Shown here one piece after another: positions 44,092 through 53,365 of a stretch of 64,000 nucleotides of DNA; the first letter of the stretch is position 1, and each line of letters starts with the position of its first letter. The translations under genes and the position numbers were made by a program. This DNA is from Arachidicoccus ginsenosidivorans (GTDB lineage Bacteria > Bacteroidota > Bacteroidia > Chitinophagales > Chitinophagaceae): assembly GCF_007971385.1 (NCBI RefSeq), contig NZ_CP042434.1, positions 1,488,001-1,552,000 on the forward strand. The letters run 5' to 3'. A model generated the notes under the pieces. The model worked only from the letters and a program-made list of their open reading frames with translations. It searched no databases and had not been told where the DNA came from.

Positions 44092-44680
44092 CGTCTTGCC
44101 TGTCGGTTTATGCTTGGACAATCATCAAGCTTACTGCTAATACGCTAATATACAAACCTTTTCAAAACCAAACCAACTTTTCCGCATACTTAACCAAAAC
44201 GAAGTCAGCGCCCTTGTATAATAGAATGGAATCTTGTTTAGCGAAGCAAAAAATCTCTTGACAGGACCCTTATTGAAGAACAAATGATATAACATTGATA
44301 GTCAATGTAAAATTGATTTTTTCATGTCAGCTCCTATCAAATATTATACCACCTCCCCAAAAACTTTACCGTTAAATAACGGTAAAAAAGGGGTTTTTAA
44401 CGGTATAGTTTTGCTTTTCGGGGTTGTAGCTTTGGCTTGTAAAACTCATAGCTGCGTCGGGTTCATACCCAAATTGGTTTTGCTTTGAGATAATTGGCGG
44501 TTTAGATACATTTAAAACATGATCCCATGTTGCTACTTAGGCTTTCTCATTTTATGGGCGCACACCTGCGCCCGGGCATTGCCTCCTGACATCCCCCTGA
44601 CGCTGGCAGCAATGAATTACAGGTACATATCCTGTAGTACAAAACCTATATTGAAATTTCTTCAAAAAAAATCTATTATC
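44092..44680. other. Intergenic stretch of about 590 bp
   Basis: No trusted coding frame. It holds a perfect 9-2-9 palindrome TTACCGTTA-AA-TAACGGTAA at 44367-44386 with a further AACGGTA half-site at 44399-44405. This could be a regulator site or the edge of a lost element. Confidence 0.5.
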
Positions 44681-46107
44681 ATGAGACACAACATAGTATT
44701 GACTATGATGTTTGCTTTACTCATATTAGCAGGTTGTAACAAGCCACAAAATGACCCATCAGCCAGGTTAAAGGCTGATGCACAGGCAAATCTTCAAAAA
44801 AAATACTACAGGCCTGCAATTTCGTTACCCTGTCCGGTAACATTACCTCCAATATGACGCTGAACGCCGCCAATACCTACAAGCTTAGCTGGATTGTAGT
44901 GGTTAAGAGCCCCGCTGTTTTAACCGTACCGGCAGGAACGGTCTTTAAAGCTATTCAATATGCTAAAGCGCCTGGCTGGTGATTGAAAAGGGTGCTAAGT
45001 TGGTGACTACCGGAACCTCTACTGATCCCATCATCTTTACTTCTGATGAGTCTTTGGCCCCTCGCGCGCTCGGAGACTGGGGCGGGATTGTGTTCGACTG
45101 ACCAGCAAGTAACAATAACAGCAACTCATTGACAATTCGCTTAAGTAGCACATATACTATTACCGGCGATGACATCAATGATGCGGACAACTCCGGCAGC
45201 TTCCAATTCGTGAAGGTACACTTTGGAGATGCTGGCTATTCGACTGATGTGCTTTCCAAAATCAGCGCATATCCTGAATTCCGTAGGAACAGCTACAATT
45301 ATCGACCATGTGCAGATCACCAACTCGAAGTATGACGGAATAGGCATGTACGGCGGTCTGGTTGACATGAACAATATTGTAAGCTACGACGCCGGACGCA
45401 CAGACTTCCCTATATCCTATGATTACCAGGGTAATATTCAATTCATAACCGCAATGCGTATTGAAAATACAGCCATGCCGACAGGAACAGCCTACGACCT
45501 GGAAATCATCAACCAAACAACTAGCGATATAACGACAACCCCGCTAACTCAACCAGTTATCAGCAACCTGACGGTTTTAGGGCCGAATTATTGTAGTCCA
45601 ACAACTGTAAACAGCCAGTTCGACTATGCTGTTCATTTTACAATCGCTAGTGCCGGTAAGATTTACAACAGCGTCTTTTCGGCATGGAAAAGCACAGCAA
45701 CACATTCCGGATTGTTGATGGATAAAGCAACTTGCTTTAATAATACAGCGAGCCGCGATTTTATATTCTCTTATAACTCATTTGACAGGTCAGGAACCGG
45801 CACTGCTTATTTTGACGGCGCTTTAACCCCTTGGAGTGGAGCAGGGTGCAGTAGTTCTATGGCGGTATAGATTACAGGCTCCGGTACGGCTATCTGCCCG
45901 CAGGCCGGTAAACAGTTCTCTGTATCGACATTGGGCTACGACAACAGCTTTTGCAGCGATTATTGCTCCGCCAGGCCTAGTCTCGTGTTAGGTTCCACCA
46001 CGTTAAGCTCGTCTAATTATACCTGGGATACCGGCTCGGTATTCAGCCACGTTACCTATAAGGGCGCATTTGGCAGTACCGACTTTACCAGTAATTGGAA
46101 AGTGTAG
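44681..46107 (+). pseudogene. Degenerate surface lipoprotein with beta-helix repeats
   Basis: It starts with a lipoprotein signal (MFALLILAGCNK). Downstream, in several frames, come segments typical of Bacteroidota surface proteins: VTLSGNITSNMTLNAANTYK, GDWGGIV, IIDHVQITNSKYDGIGMYGG and YQGNIQFITAMRI. At least three frameshifts (near 44800, 44960-45100 and 45225-45280) and an in-frame TAG at 45868-45870 separate them. The frame beyond that stop continues to TAG 46105-46107. It is too damaged for simple read errors alone. Confidence 0.75.
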
Positions 46108-46166
46108 TGCCCTGCAAGTGTAGATTATTGTAACTAAAATAAGTGCGCATAAAAAGAAGGTACTTG

Positions 46167-48126
46167 ATCGAGTAGTAAGGTAGCGAATAGTTCGCTACCT
46201 GTCCTCTCACACCACCATACGTACGGATCCGTATACGGCGGTTCCATTAACTAATTGTTTGAAGCGCATATACTGGGCTTTAAAACAAAATAGTCCAAGG
46301 TTGTCAAAATAGGAAATTGAAAAGGCGGCATTCATAGAGAGGCCACATGCAATATGCCATGGGCCTCTATTTGAGAAAGCTGCCATGCGGGCCTCAGTTT
46401 TGGATAGGCCTGCTTTACACATGTTGACGTAGCGGGTCCAATTGCATTTCCATTGGCGCCACATAATAGTGCGGAGCCTGTGACGTATCCATTGGTCTAA
46501 CTCGTGACCGAGGCTCTTAATATCAGCAATTTTATAATAGTTAAACCACCCACGTAAACAAGGATTGAGTTTTTCATGGATAAAAATTTCCAGATTCATC
46601 CCTTTCCCATATTTGCATAGTTCTCTGATTTTATCCTTAAGACGACTGATACTTTTGGGTGCAACACGTATTCCTACTCCCCCCTTCTTGTAATAAAATG
46701 AAAAGCCTAAAAATTTCCGGTTGACCGGACGGTCAACCTTACTTTTCTCTTTAATGAATTTTAATTTCATCTTCTTTTCAAGAAATTCGGTAATTGAGTT
46801 GAATACGCGATCTCCGCTCCGTCTGGACTTGACATAAATATTAACATGATCCGCGTACCTCACATGCTTCAAGTTCCATTTCTCTAATTCCTTGTCTTAT
46901 TCATCCAGTACAATGTTTGAAAGTAGTGGAGATAAAGGTGAGCCTTACGGAACGCCTTTAACTAATTGAGAAACAATACCTACAGTTAATATACCGCTCA
47001 CCTGATATTGGTGAATCAATCGATGAATTTCCCATTGTCCCGGAGTCTTTTCCATTACTCTGCTCATTAATCTTTTGTAATTAATCTCATCGAAGAATTT
47101 CGATAAGTCCATATCTACACCTATGGTGTAACCTTCGTTTTGGTAGGATTGGGACTTGAATACACCGTCAGCCGCACTCCGGCCTGGTCGAAACCCATAA
47201 CTGTTATCAGAGAATACCTCTTACCATTTTGGGCTAAGTCCCTGATGTAGTGCTTGTTGGATAAATCTATCGATGACGGATGGAATGCCTAGCATTCTTA
47301 CACCACCGTCTGGCTTAGGTATTTCTACCTTCTTGATTGGTCTCGGTCAATATGTGCCTCTTTCTAGTTCAGATTGTAAGCGTGTCCAGCGTTCTTTAAG
47401 GTAAGGCTTGAGTTCCTTAACCGTCATTCCGTCCACACCCGCAGACCCTTTGTTGCCGACAACATTGTAATAGGCCACGTTTAAGTTTTCCTTTTCAAGA
47501 ACCTGCATAATCAATCGAGTGCCCTTAGGGTTGGTTTTGTCCGTTATGGGAACAACAGGATCCGCTCCAATTGAGCCGCCTTTCAATTCCGGTGATTTTA
47601 CATGTTCAGTGGATGAAGATTTTGGGCTCTTCTTTTCTACTTCTTTGTGTTGTTTCATAATAGTTCCCTCCCTTTAATTAATGGTTCAGCCCTTCGTCCC
47701 TTTCGTGAGTCCTTCCTTTGTTACCGCCTATGGTCGACCGGCTCGTTTCGGGCTTACTATGGCTTCTGTTGACTTCAGCTATCTCACTCTGATGTTGCCA
47801 TCAGAATTGCTCCGGCACAGAATACGTCGCGTTCCTGCCGCTAGCGGGATTGCAGATCTCCCGGGTAAGATGCACTTCTTTCACGCTTATGCCTGCCGCA
47901 TATACCACATACCTTTCCGTGTAAGTATAGGACTTTAGAGTTATTCGCCTCATCATCCAGATATGTAGCCTCAGATACGGTTCCTGTGTGTCAGGCCAGC
48001 GTTTTGTCTTCGCCTTCCTTCAGATTCCCAGTTGCCTGGGACACCCTTGGGGTTCGACTCATAATTCCCCTTACAAGGGCTTATAGAGGTCTTTCACCTC
48101 CTATATTTGCACCATGCCGGGCGCAC
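46167..48126 (-). mobile_element. Group II intron (probably class C)
   Basis: On the minus strand the element begins GTGCGCCCGGCATGGTG (5' end at 48126), matching the GTGYG intron start. It ends after a domain V/VI region (CCGTACGTATGGTGGTGTGA, then a hairpin GGTAGCGAAC...) with CTACTCGAT at 46167. A maturase frame lies inside. It sits directly after a terminator hairpin, the known preference of group IIC introns. Boundaries are inferred from sequence alone. Confidence 0.85.
46207..47658 (-). pseudogene. ltrA: Group II intron reverse transcriptase/maturase with four in-frame stops
   Basis: 484 codons in one continuous frame interrupted by TGA (47347-47349) and TAA (47221-47223, 46945-46947, 46897-46899), with no indel. 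Clear RT features: KVEIPKPDGGVRMLGIPSVIDRFIQQAL read in pieces, FSDNSYGFRPGRSA, GVP-stop-GSPLSPLLSN and domain X. The catalytic YADD reads YADH, losing one metal-binding Asp. No endonuclease domain follows, as in class C. It would not be a working enzyme as written. Two stops are explained by C-to-T changes (CGA to TGA, CAA to TAA). Confidence 0.88.
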
Positions 48127-48165
48127 GAAAGAGGCAGGCGAATATCAAACGCCCGCCTTTTTATT
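48127..48165 (-). terminator. Terminator hairpin at the 5' border of the group II intron
   Basis: GGCGGGCG and CGCCTGCC pair (one G-U) across TTTGATATT, followed on the minus strand by TCTTTC and then the intron's GTGCGC. It was presumably the terminator of the type B surface-protein gene upstream. Confidence 0.75.
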
Positions 48166-48169
48166 ATGG

Positions 48170-48640
48170 TTAACCCTGGTGTTGCATACCCGACCGATGC
48201 AATATCTCTTTTATATGTCTTGCTGCTACCGTCCGGCAGGCCACTTTTATTAAATAGTAATAGGTTCCCATATCGCATGGCTTCCCATTCTGAGTGCCGT
48301 CCCATCCATTGTTGTTGTTGTAGGTGGAAAACACAATCTGTCCAAATTTGTTGTAGATGACAAACTTTTTGATAACCTGGTAAGTTATCCCTTCAATCCT
48401 GAACACATCGTTCAGGCCATCACCGTTCGGACTAAAGGCCGAAGGTATCCGCTCATGGGTATTATAATCAATATTTACATTAACCGTATCTTTGCTTTCG
48501 CAATCTTATTCATTTCGACCCGTTAAAATAAAGGTGTTTGGCTGCGAAGGGTGCGCTACGGTGTTTTGCATATTATCAGTGTTTAATGATCCGGAAGAGG
48601 TCCAACTGTATGTCTCGTCCTGAAAAAAACGAATCAGTTT
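48170..48640 (-). pseudogene. 3' remnant of a gliding-motility type (T9SS type B) surface protein
   Basis: The frame reads ETYSWTSSGSL...HPSQPNTFILTGRNE, an in-frame TAA at 48506-48508, then DCESKDTVNV and the CHU_C domain: PSAFSPNGDGLNDVFRI, KFVIYNKFGQIVFST and GTYYYLIK. A frameshift near 48240 moves the tail into another frame. There is no N-terminus, so only the last ~150 codons of a large adhesin remain. Confidence 0.8.
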
Positions 48641-48836
48641 ATTATATTATCATATATTAATGCTCATAATGGGTTGAAAAACTATCTTGTTAGATTAAGT
48701 ATTGGCCATTGCATATAACGCAACATTATCATTATAATAATAATTATTATTATTATAATTTGGTTACCTCTTCATAAACATCAAATACACTTCAGTCATT
48801 TTAGTTTTTAGATGTTACTTCCAGACACACCTCAAA

Positions 48837-49694
48837 TTATGCTCCTTTATTTATCTGCTCTGAGGTATGCGAATAATGCTTTTTATCAAAAAATCCGGCA
48901 TATTTTAAGCCTAAACATGGGCTTATGTCACCATCTATTATATCCGTCCCTACAAATCTAAAATCTTCAAGTGAAGGCATTTCTCTTATGAATTTTATTG
49001 ATTGTATACTTCCACAATTGTTATATGCGAGTATTGTTAGCTTTCCGAAAATATGGACATATTCATGATTTTTTATAGCTTTGCAATGATCAAATATTAA
49101 AGCAGTCAAGGTTTCATTATTCCCTTCCAAACAGCATATTTCCTCTAATTTACTACAGTAGTTAATTTCAAGTTTCTCAAGTTGTCTAAAATCATCTAAT
49201 CCTTTTAAAGAAGTGATAGGAGATTGCGTGATCGTTAAGGATCTTAGATGGCTAATATTCGCCAATCGCATTAGATTTTTATCAGCTGGCTTAAATCTAT
49301 TTAAAGACAATGACTCTAATTTCCAACAGCAATCTATATTTAGAAGTGAAGGGCTCCAGTCAATTACGAGATACTTTAGATTAGGGAAATATTTAAAATC
49401 AATTTTTAATTTGTCACCAGATATGTATAATGATTCCAACTGCTTAAGTACATAAAGGCCTTCAATGTTTGAAATGTTCGATATAGAAATATGTTTAATA
49501 AATGGATAATCTTTTAGAAAATTTACATTGTTAAGATTATATCCATGAACCGACGCAATTACTATTCCTCGCAATTTATTTTTGTGAAAAAACTCCATTC
49601 CCTTATCAATTTGGTCAGATTCAATTATGAGGTCTTGCGGTTTCCCCTTGAGATCATCATATACCTTAAATCCGTCGACAATAATTAGTGACAT
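48837..49694 (-). CDS. Leucine-rich-repeat-like protein, possible immunity protein
   Basis: 285 residues without signal peptide. Irregular leucine-rich repeats of ~22 residues span most of it (LKYLVIDWSPSLLNIDCCWKLESLSL read in pieces, LEKLEINYCSKLEEI, LTALIFDHCKAIKN). It starts 3 nt after the stop of a polymorphic-toxin tail in the same direction. In Rhs/CDI-type systems the gene directly after the toxin tail normally encodes its immunity protein, so that role is inferred from position only. Very AT-rich compared with the flanking core genes. Confidence 0.7.
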   Translation of the reverse strand: MSLIIVDGFKVYDDLKGKPQDLIIESDQIDKGMEFFHKNKLRGIVIASVHGYNLNNVNFLKDYPFIKHISISNISNIEGLYVLKQLESLYISGDKLKIDFKYFPNLKYLVIDWSPSLLNIDCCWKLESLSLNRFKPADKNLMRLANISHLRSLTITQSPITSLKGLDDFRQLEKLEINYCSKLEEICCLEGNNETLTALIFDHCKAIKNHEYVHIFGKLTILAYNNCGSIQSIKFIREMPSLEDFRFVGTDIIDGDISPCLGLKYAGFFDKKHYSHTSEQINKGA

Positions 49695-49697
49695 ATT

Positions 49698-50090
49698 TTA
49701 TTGGTTATCTTGTATTTTATATTGTTTTCCAGGAGATGCTCTTTTATTATAATTCCTTTCAGCATTCCCATGCCCTCCATTTTTTTCAATACGAGCATCT
49801 TCGTCCTTAAAAGCTTCTCGATTATTCATAGCTTGAGTGTGATCCGTAGCGACATGAGGATCATTATTTTCCTTTGCAACTCTTTTCCCTGATTCCTTAG
49901 AACGTTTTCGTCCACCTTTTCCACTATATGTTTTTCCACTTTCATGGAGATTAGTACAAGAACCAGTCTCTTTGTATGCTGCTAATCACTTTCCTCTTGA
50001 CGGCGCTTCGCCTTTACTAGTGTTTGTAGCATCCGAACTTGTGGTGGCAGAGATCTCACTAGATGCGCCAGAAAGGACAACAAAAGGCAT
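49698..50090 (-). pseudogene. Orphan Rhs-type toxin C-terminal tail (GIY-YIG-like), in-frame stop
   Basis: Frame from ATG 50090: MPFVVLSGASSEISATTS..., TGA at 49986-49988, then LAAYKETGSCTNLHESG, KTYSGKGGRKR, NDPHVATDHTQAMNNREAF and YNKRASPGKQYK. The last part resembles toxin tails of Rhs/polymorphic toxins. The GSxTN...TYSG spacing with downstream Arg, Glu and Asn recalls GIY-YIG nucleases, although the first Tyr is Cys here. The large N-terminal carrier is absent. Three bases separate it from the LRR gene. Confidence 0.6.
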
Positions 50091-50094
50091 ATAA

Positions 50095-50132
50095 TAAAAA
50101 AAGCTTTGTAAATCAATGAATTACAAAGCTTT
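50095..50132 (-). terminator. Terminator-like hairpin upstream of the toxin tail
   Basis: Perfect 12-bp stem AAAGCTTTGTAA / TTACAAAGCTTT with a 9-nt loop, followed by T residues on the minus strand. It may belong to a gene now lost to the right. Confidence 0.7.
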
Positions 50133-50138
50133 CAGTGC

Positions 50139-50212
50139 CCAGAACAGGACAAGTTGTTTTGAGCTGCGGAATTTATTTTGAGCAGCTCAAAACACAACTT
50201 GCTCTGTTCTGG
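50139..50212. repeat. Long imperfect inverted repeat (about 30-bp arms)
   Basis: Arms 50139-50167 and 50182-50212 are complementary apart from a few changes (CCAGAACAG, CAAGTTGT and TTTGAGCTGC blocks in both), with a 14-nt loop. No known insertion sequence end was recognised. Confidence 0.65.
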
Positions 50213-50534
50213 TGAACAGAAAATCCGCCATCCGGAACGGATTAAATAAAGTAGGGAAAAACGGATTTCAACTGTTCCATCTGTTGTCTGTTCGGTGTAA
50301 TGACCTTCTATTTTCCGTTGCAATGGTGCCGCTTACAAAATAAGGACAACATTCCCAAAGTATTGCGCAATTGGTCGATGCCATAGACTGCCACAGGATG
50401 CCAAAACGAGGCAGGTTTAAAATGCCGTATATATCTGCATTTCTTTGTACCAGCACCCAATATTAATTGAGTAAGGACATATGCACGTGGCTCTATAGCC
50501 ACGGAAATATGCAGGTTGTTAAATAGCCAAGTAA
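50213..50534. other. Unassigned accessory DNA
   Basis: About 320 bp with only short overlapping frames on the minus strand. None resembles a protein I know. Probably degraded mobile or carrier-gene DNA. Confidence 0.4.
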
Positions 50535-50696
50535 AGATATTTGGACATCGTAGAACCTATATTAATTGATGTATGCGGTCAGGTAGATAAAAAGGCAAGA
50601 ATGTACAGCTCCATTTCCGCTCATACAAATATAGATTTAGCGATAAAAGGTATAGCGATAGGTACCGAAATACATGAATATTTAAAATCAATTTAA
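50535..50696 (+). other. Short open frame, possible gene fragment
   Basis: An open stretch of 53 codons (YLDIVEPILIDVCGQVDKKA, then IAIGTEIHEYLKSI at the end) with a normal protein look but no good start at its beginning. Perhaps a 3' fragment; family unknown. Confidence 0.35.
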
Positions 50697-50821
50697 TTAC
50701 AGCCCTAGAAAAAAAATTTAAATGTCCGAATCATTGCCTGCTTTCAGGAAGGCTCATTTCATTCGACTCCGCGTCACCTTCCTGGTGATCCCTTATTAAA
50801 CCTATTCACGCCAAGAATTAA

Positions 50822-51004
50822 ACATTAATAGTTATTGACGGATACAATGACCAATTGAAAAAGCAAATAGCAGACGAAATCAATGCCTTAAAGAAATGGA
50901 ACTTATTTTCTGCACCCTCAAATTCCTTATCTTTGAATTGTAAAGCTCTTTATTTGGACCCATGCAGTAATTTACTGGCAAATTTCGTAAAAATGAAAAA
51001 ATAG
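50822..51004 (+). other. Short open frame, possible gene fragment
   Basis: 60 codons (TLIVIDGYNDQLKKQIADEI, ending ANFVKMKK) with no start codon at the beginning. Probably the 3' remnant of a gene; family unknown. Confidence 0.35.
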
Positions 51005-51173
51005 CTATAGAACGCATTCATAACTTCTTGACTCTTGGTTTGGCGCAAATAATCTTGAATCACTACCCTTAAAACCTGGAACAAAAAAAATAATCTGAAA
51101 TGTAGCATGTAACCGTTATTGAAACTTCTAAAAATAAATTTCAAAATTCCCTATATTGAATACAAACAAATTT

Positions 51174-52210
51174 ATGAAGTACTTAATTCAAAATAAGTAT
51201 ATTTTTTTCGCCTTCTATATTATAATAGAAATATTATTGCCTCCAAATTATGCTTTTGCTCAAAACACAAAAGATAATAAGCGTCATGAAGCTCCCGCTC
51301 CGTTATATGTTGATCCGATGACCGCAGGTTCCACCGATCCGGTTTTGATCTGGAACCGCGAAGAAAAGTCTTGGTGGATGCTTTATACCCAGCGGCGTGC
51401 TAATGTGGCCGATATTAATGACATAGCCTATGTTTATGGCACAAAAATCGGAATAGCATCTTCCAAAGATCATGGCCATAATTGGGTTTACCGCGGAACA
51501 TTAGATTTAGATGTTGATCGAGGAACGAATACTTTTTGGGCGCCGGATGTTGTTTACCAGGATGGCGTTTACCATATGTTTGTTGTTTATATCAAGGGGT
51601 TCATAATGACTGGGGTGGCAAGCGGCATATTATGCATTATACTTCTCAAAACCTATGGGATTGGAACTATAAAGACTCATTAAAGCTCACTTCCGATCAT
51701 GTCATTGATCCAACTCTTATTAAAATGCCGGACGGAAATTGGCGTATGTTTTATAAAGATGAAGAACGACAAAGCCATATTATGAGTGCAGATAGCAAGG
51801 ACTTAACGCACTGGAAGACATCGACCAATCCAGTCATCACGAGCCAACAAGAAGGCCCCATTATTTTTAATTATAAAAACTATTACTGGTTATTGACAGA
51901 CGAATGGCATGGCATGAGAATTTATCGTTCAAAAGATGCTGAACACTGGGATAAACAAGGTCTTATTCTTGGAAATAAGGGAACAAAGTCTTTTGACAAT
52001 GCCCATGCTTCTCATGGCGACGTCGTGACACTAAACCATGACAGTACAGCATACATTTTTTACTTTACCCAGCCCAACGGAAAACGCCCGGCTTACGTGC
52101 AGGTCGGGGAACTAAGAGTCCAGAATGGCACACTGATTGGCATTAGGGATCAATTTAACTTTTGGATGACCGACGGGAAAAATAAAAATTATTATAAACC
52201 CAAGAAGTGA
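51174..52210 (+). CDS. GH43-like glycoside hydrolase (one frameshift)
   Basis: About 345 residues when repaired. The ATG at 51174 opens a signal peptide ending near PNYAFAQ. A five-bladed propeller of the GH43/GH117 type follows: STDPVLIWNREEKSWWMLYTQ, then TFWAPDVVYQDGVYHMFVVY. One missing G at 51596-51599 breaks the frame; repair reads IKGVHNDWGGKRHI. IDPTLIKMPDGNWRMFYKDE and DEWHGMRIYRS complete the propeller. It probably acts on plant or algal polysaccharide side chains outside the cytoplasm. Specificity unknown. Confidence 0.82.
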
Positions 52211-52412
52211 TAAAAATAGAAGGGATACTTACCCATCTTTTTTGTCAATATAGCGCGGGATAAAAATAATGATACAGTTTCAATTTCCAGTCCGTATCAT
52301 AAAATTAGAGCAACTGTTTTCTTAACAAAGAAGAAACGCCTTTATACACCATTCATGATAAGAATTTATCTGTATTAAACTCTTCTTTATTAACGGAGAA
52401 AACTTCGCCAAA
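52211..52412. other. Intergenic stretch
   Basis: AT-rich DNA between the convergent GH43 gene and the GH28 remnant. No gene seen. Confidence 0.5.
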
Positions 52413-53025
52413 TTAAAATTCTATTTCAAATTTATAAAACCATTTCGGATCGCTAGACACTAATATTTCAAAATGATTCAGATATTTTTCCAAATCATGG
52501 AAATACCGTCAATAAATTTCTTTCTTTTATATCATTGCTGTACGTGATAAGCTTATATTTCTCAATCTTCTCCTTCATATATAAGTTTATATCTTTTGTG
52601 CCATTCCCTTCTACCTGAATCAACGTTTTATATTCTGGCAAGAAAAAGGGCGGTGTTATTGCTACTTGATTCACATTCCGCAGCCTGAAAACTGTCGAAT
52701 AAACTGTGCTGTCTGTCTTAGTTATTCCCGCATCATCCAACTGAAGCATCTTTACCTCATCTGCCACAAGAAATGGCCTATGCTCTCCGAACGCACATTG
52801 CAAAGAAATATTTTCAAGTTTAATATTTTCTGCATGACGAATGTAAAAACCAGAGGCGGGCAGTTCTTGCCCAAACATCCTGTTTTCAGGATACCCTTTT
52901 AAATTTTCCGGTATCTTATCCAAATTCTTAATTACCACTCCTTTAGAATGGTTAATTAGCATAACATCATGAATGATCACATTTTTTACGTTATGCCCAG
53001 GCACTCCCGAAATGATGTTAGACAT
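52413..53025 (-). pseudogene. C-terminal remnant of a GH28 (polygalacturonase-like) protein
   Basis: About 200 codons: SGVPGHNVKNVIIHDVMLIN, YPENRMFGQELPASGFYIRHAENIKLENI read in pieces, and RPFLVADEVKMLQL match the C-terminal beta-helix turns of GH28 enzymes. The catalytic N-terminal part is missing. A likely frameshift near 52500 moves the end into a frame running to 52413 (DPKWFYKFEIEF). The right border abuts an MFS fragment, so the gene was cut by rearrangement. Confidence 0.7.
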
Positions 53026-53039
53026 ACTACTATGCCTTT

Positions 53040-53270
53040 CTTATTTTGCAAACAAAAGACCTTGGCGTGTCCTTTAAAGATACGATTCTTATCTATGCAG
53101 CCTTTAACCTGCTGGCTGCGCTGATCTCTTATCCCTCCGGCCATCTGTCCGATAAATTTGGCCGCAAAAATATCTTGCTGATTTCCTTTGTTATTTTTTA
53201 ATCACATATACAGGCTTTGCATTGACCAAAAACCTCTGGCTCATAGGCGGCCTATTGGCCTTATATGGAT
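53040..53270 (+). pseudogene. Internal fragment of an MFS transporter
   Basis: About 77 codons with IYAAFNLLAALISYPSG, HLSDKFGRKNILLISFVIF (the MFS loop G-x-L-S-D-x-x-G-R) and a following helix TGFALTKNLWLIGGLLALYG. A six-T run at 53194-53199 lacks one base. Neither start nor end of the gene is present. Confidence 0.75.
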
Positions 53271-53365
53271 CCCCTGATTTTGGGCGCAATAGTTTTATCC
53301 GCTATCAAATGCCAGATTTTGTAAAAAAGCATATATTTAATTTTAAGGTTTTTAATCTAATATAT

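Noticed and set aside
47681..48360. Plus-strand open frames over the intron 5' region
   Set aside because: They are antisense to the group II intron RNA domains and have no protein-like features.
50132..50502. Short minus-strand frames right of the toxin tail
   Set aside because: Three overlapping frames of about 60 codons in the same DNA, partly within the inverted repeat; none resembles a known protein.
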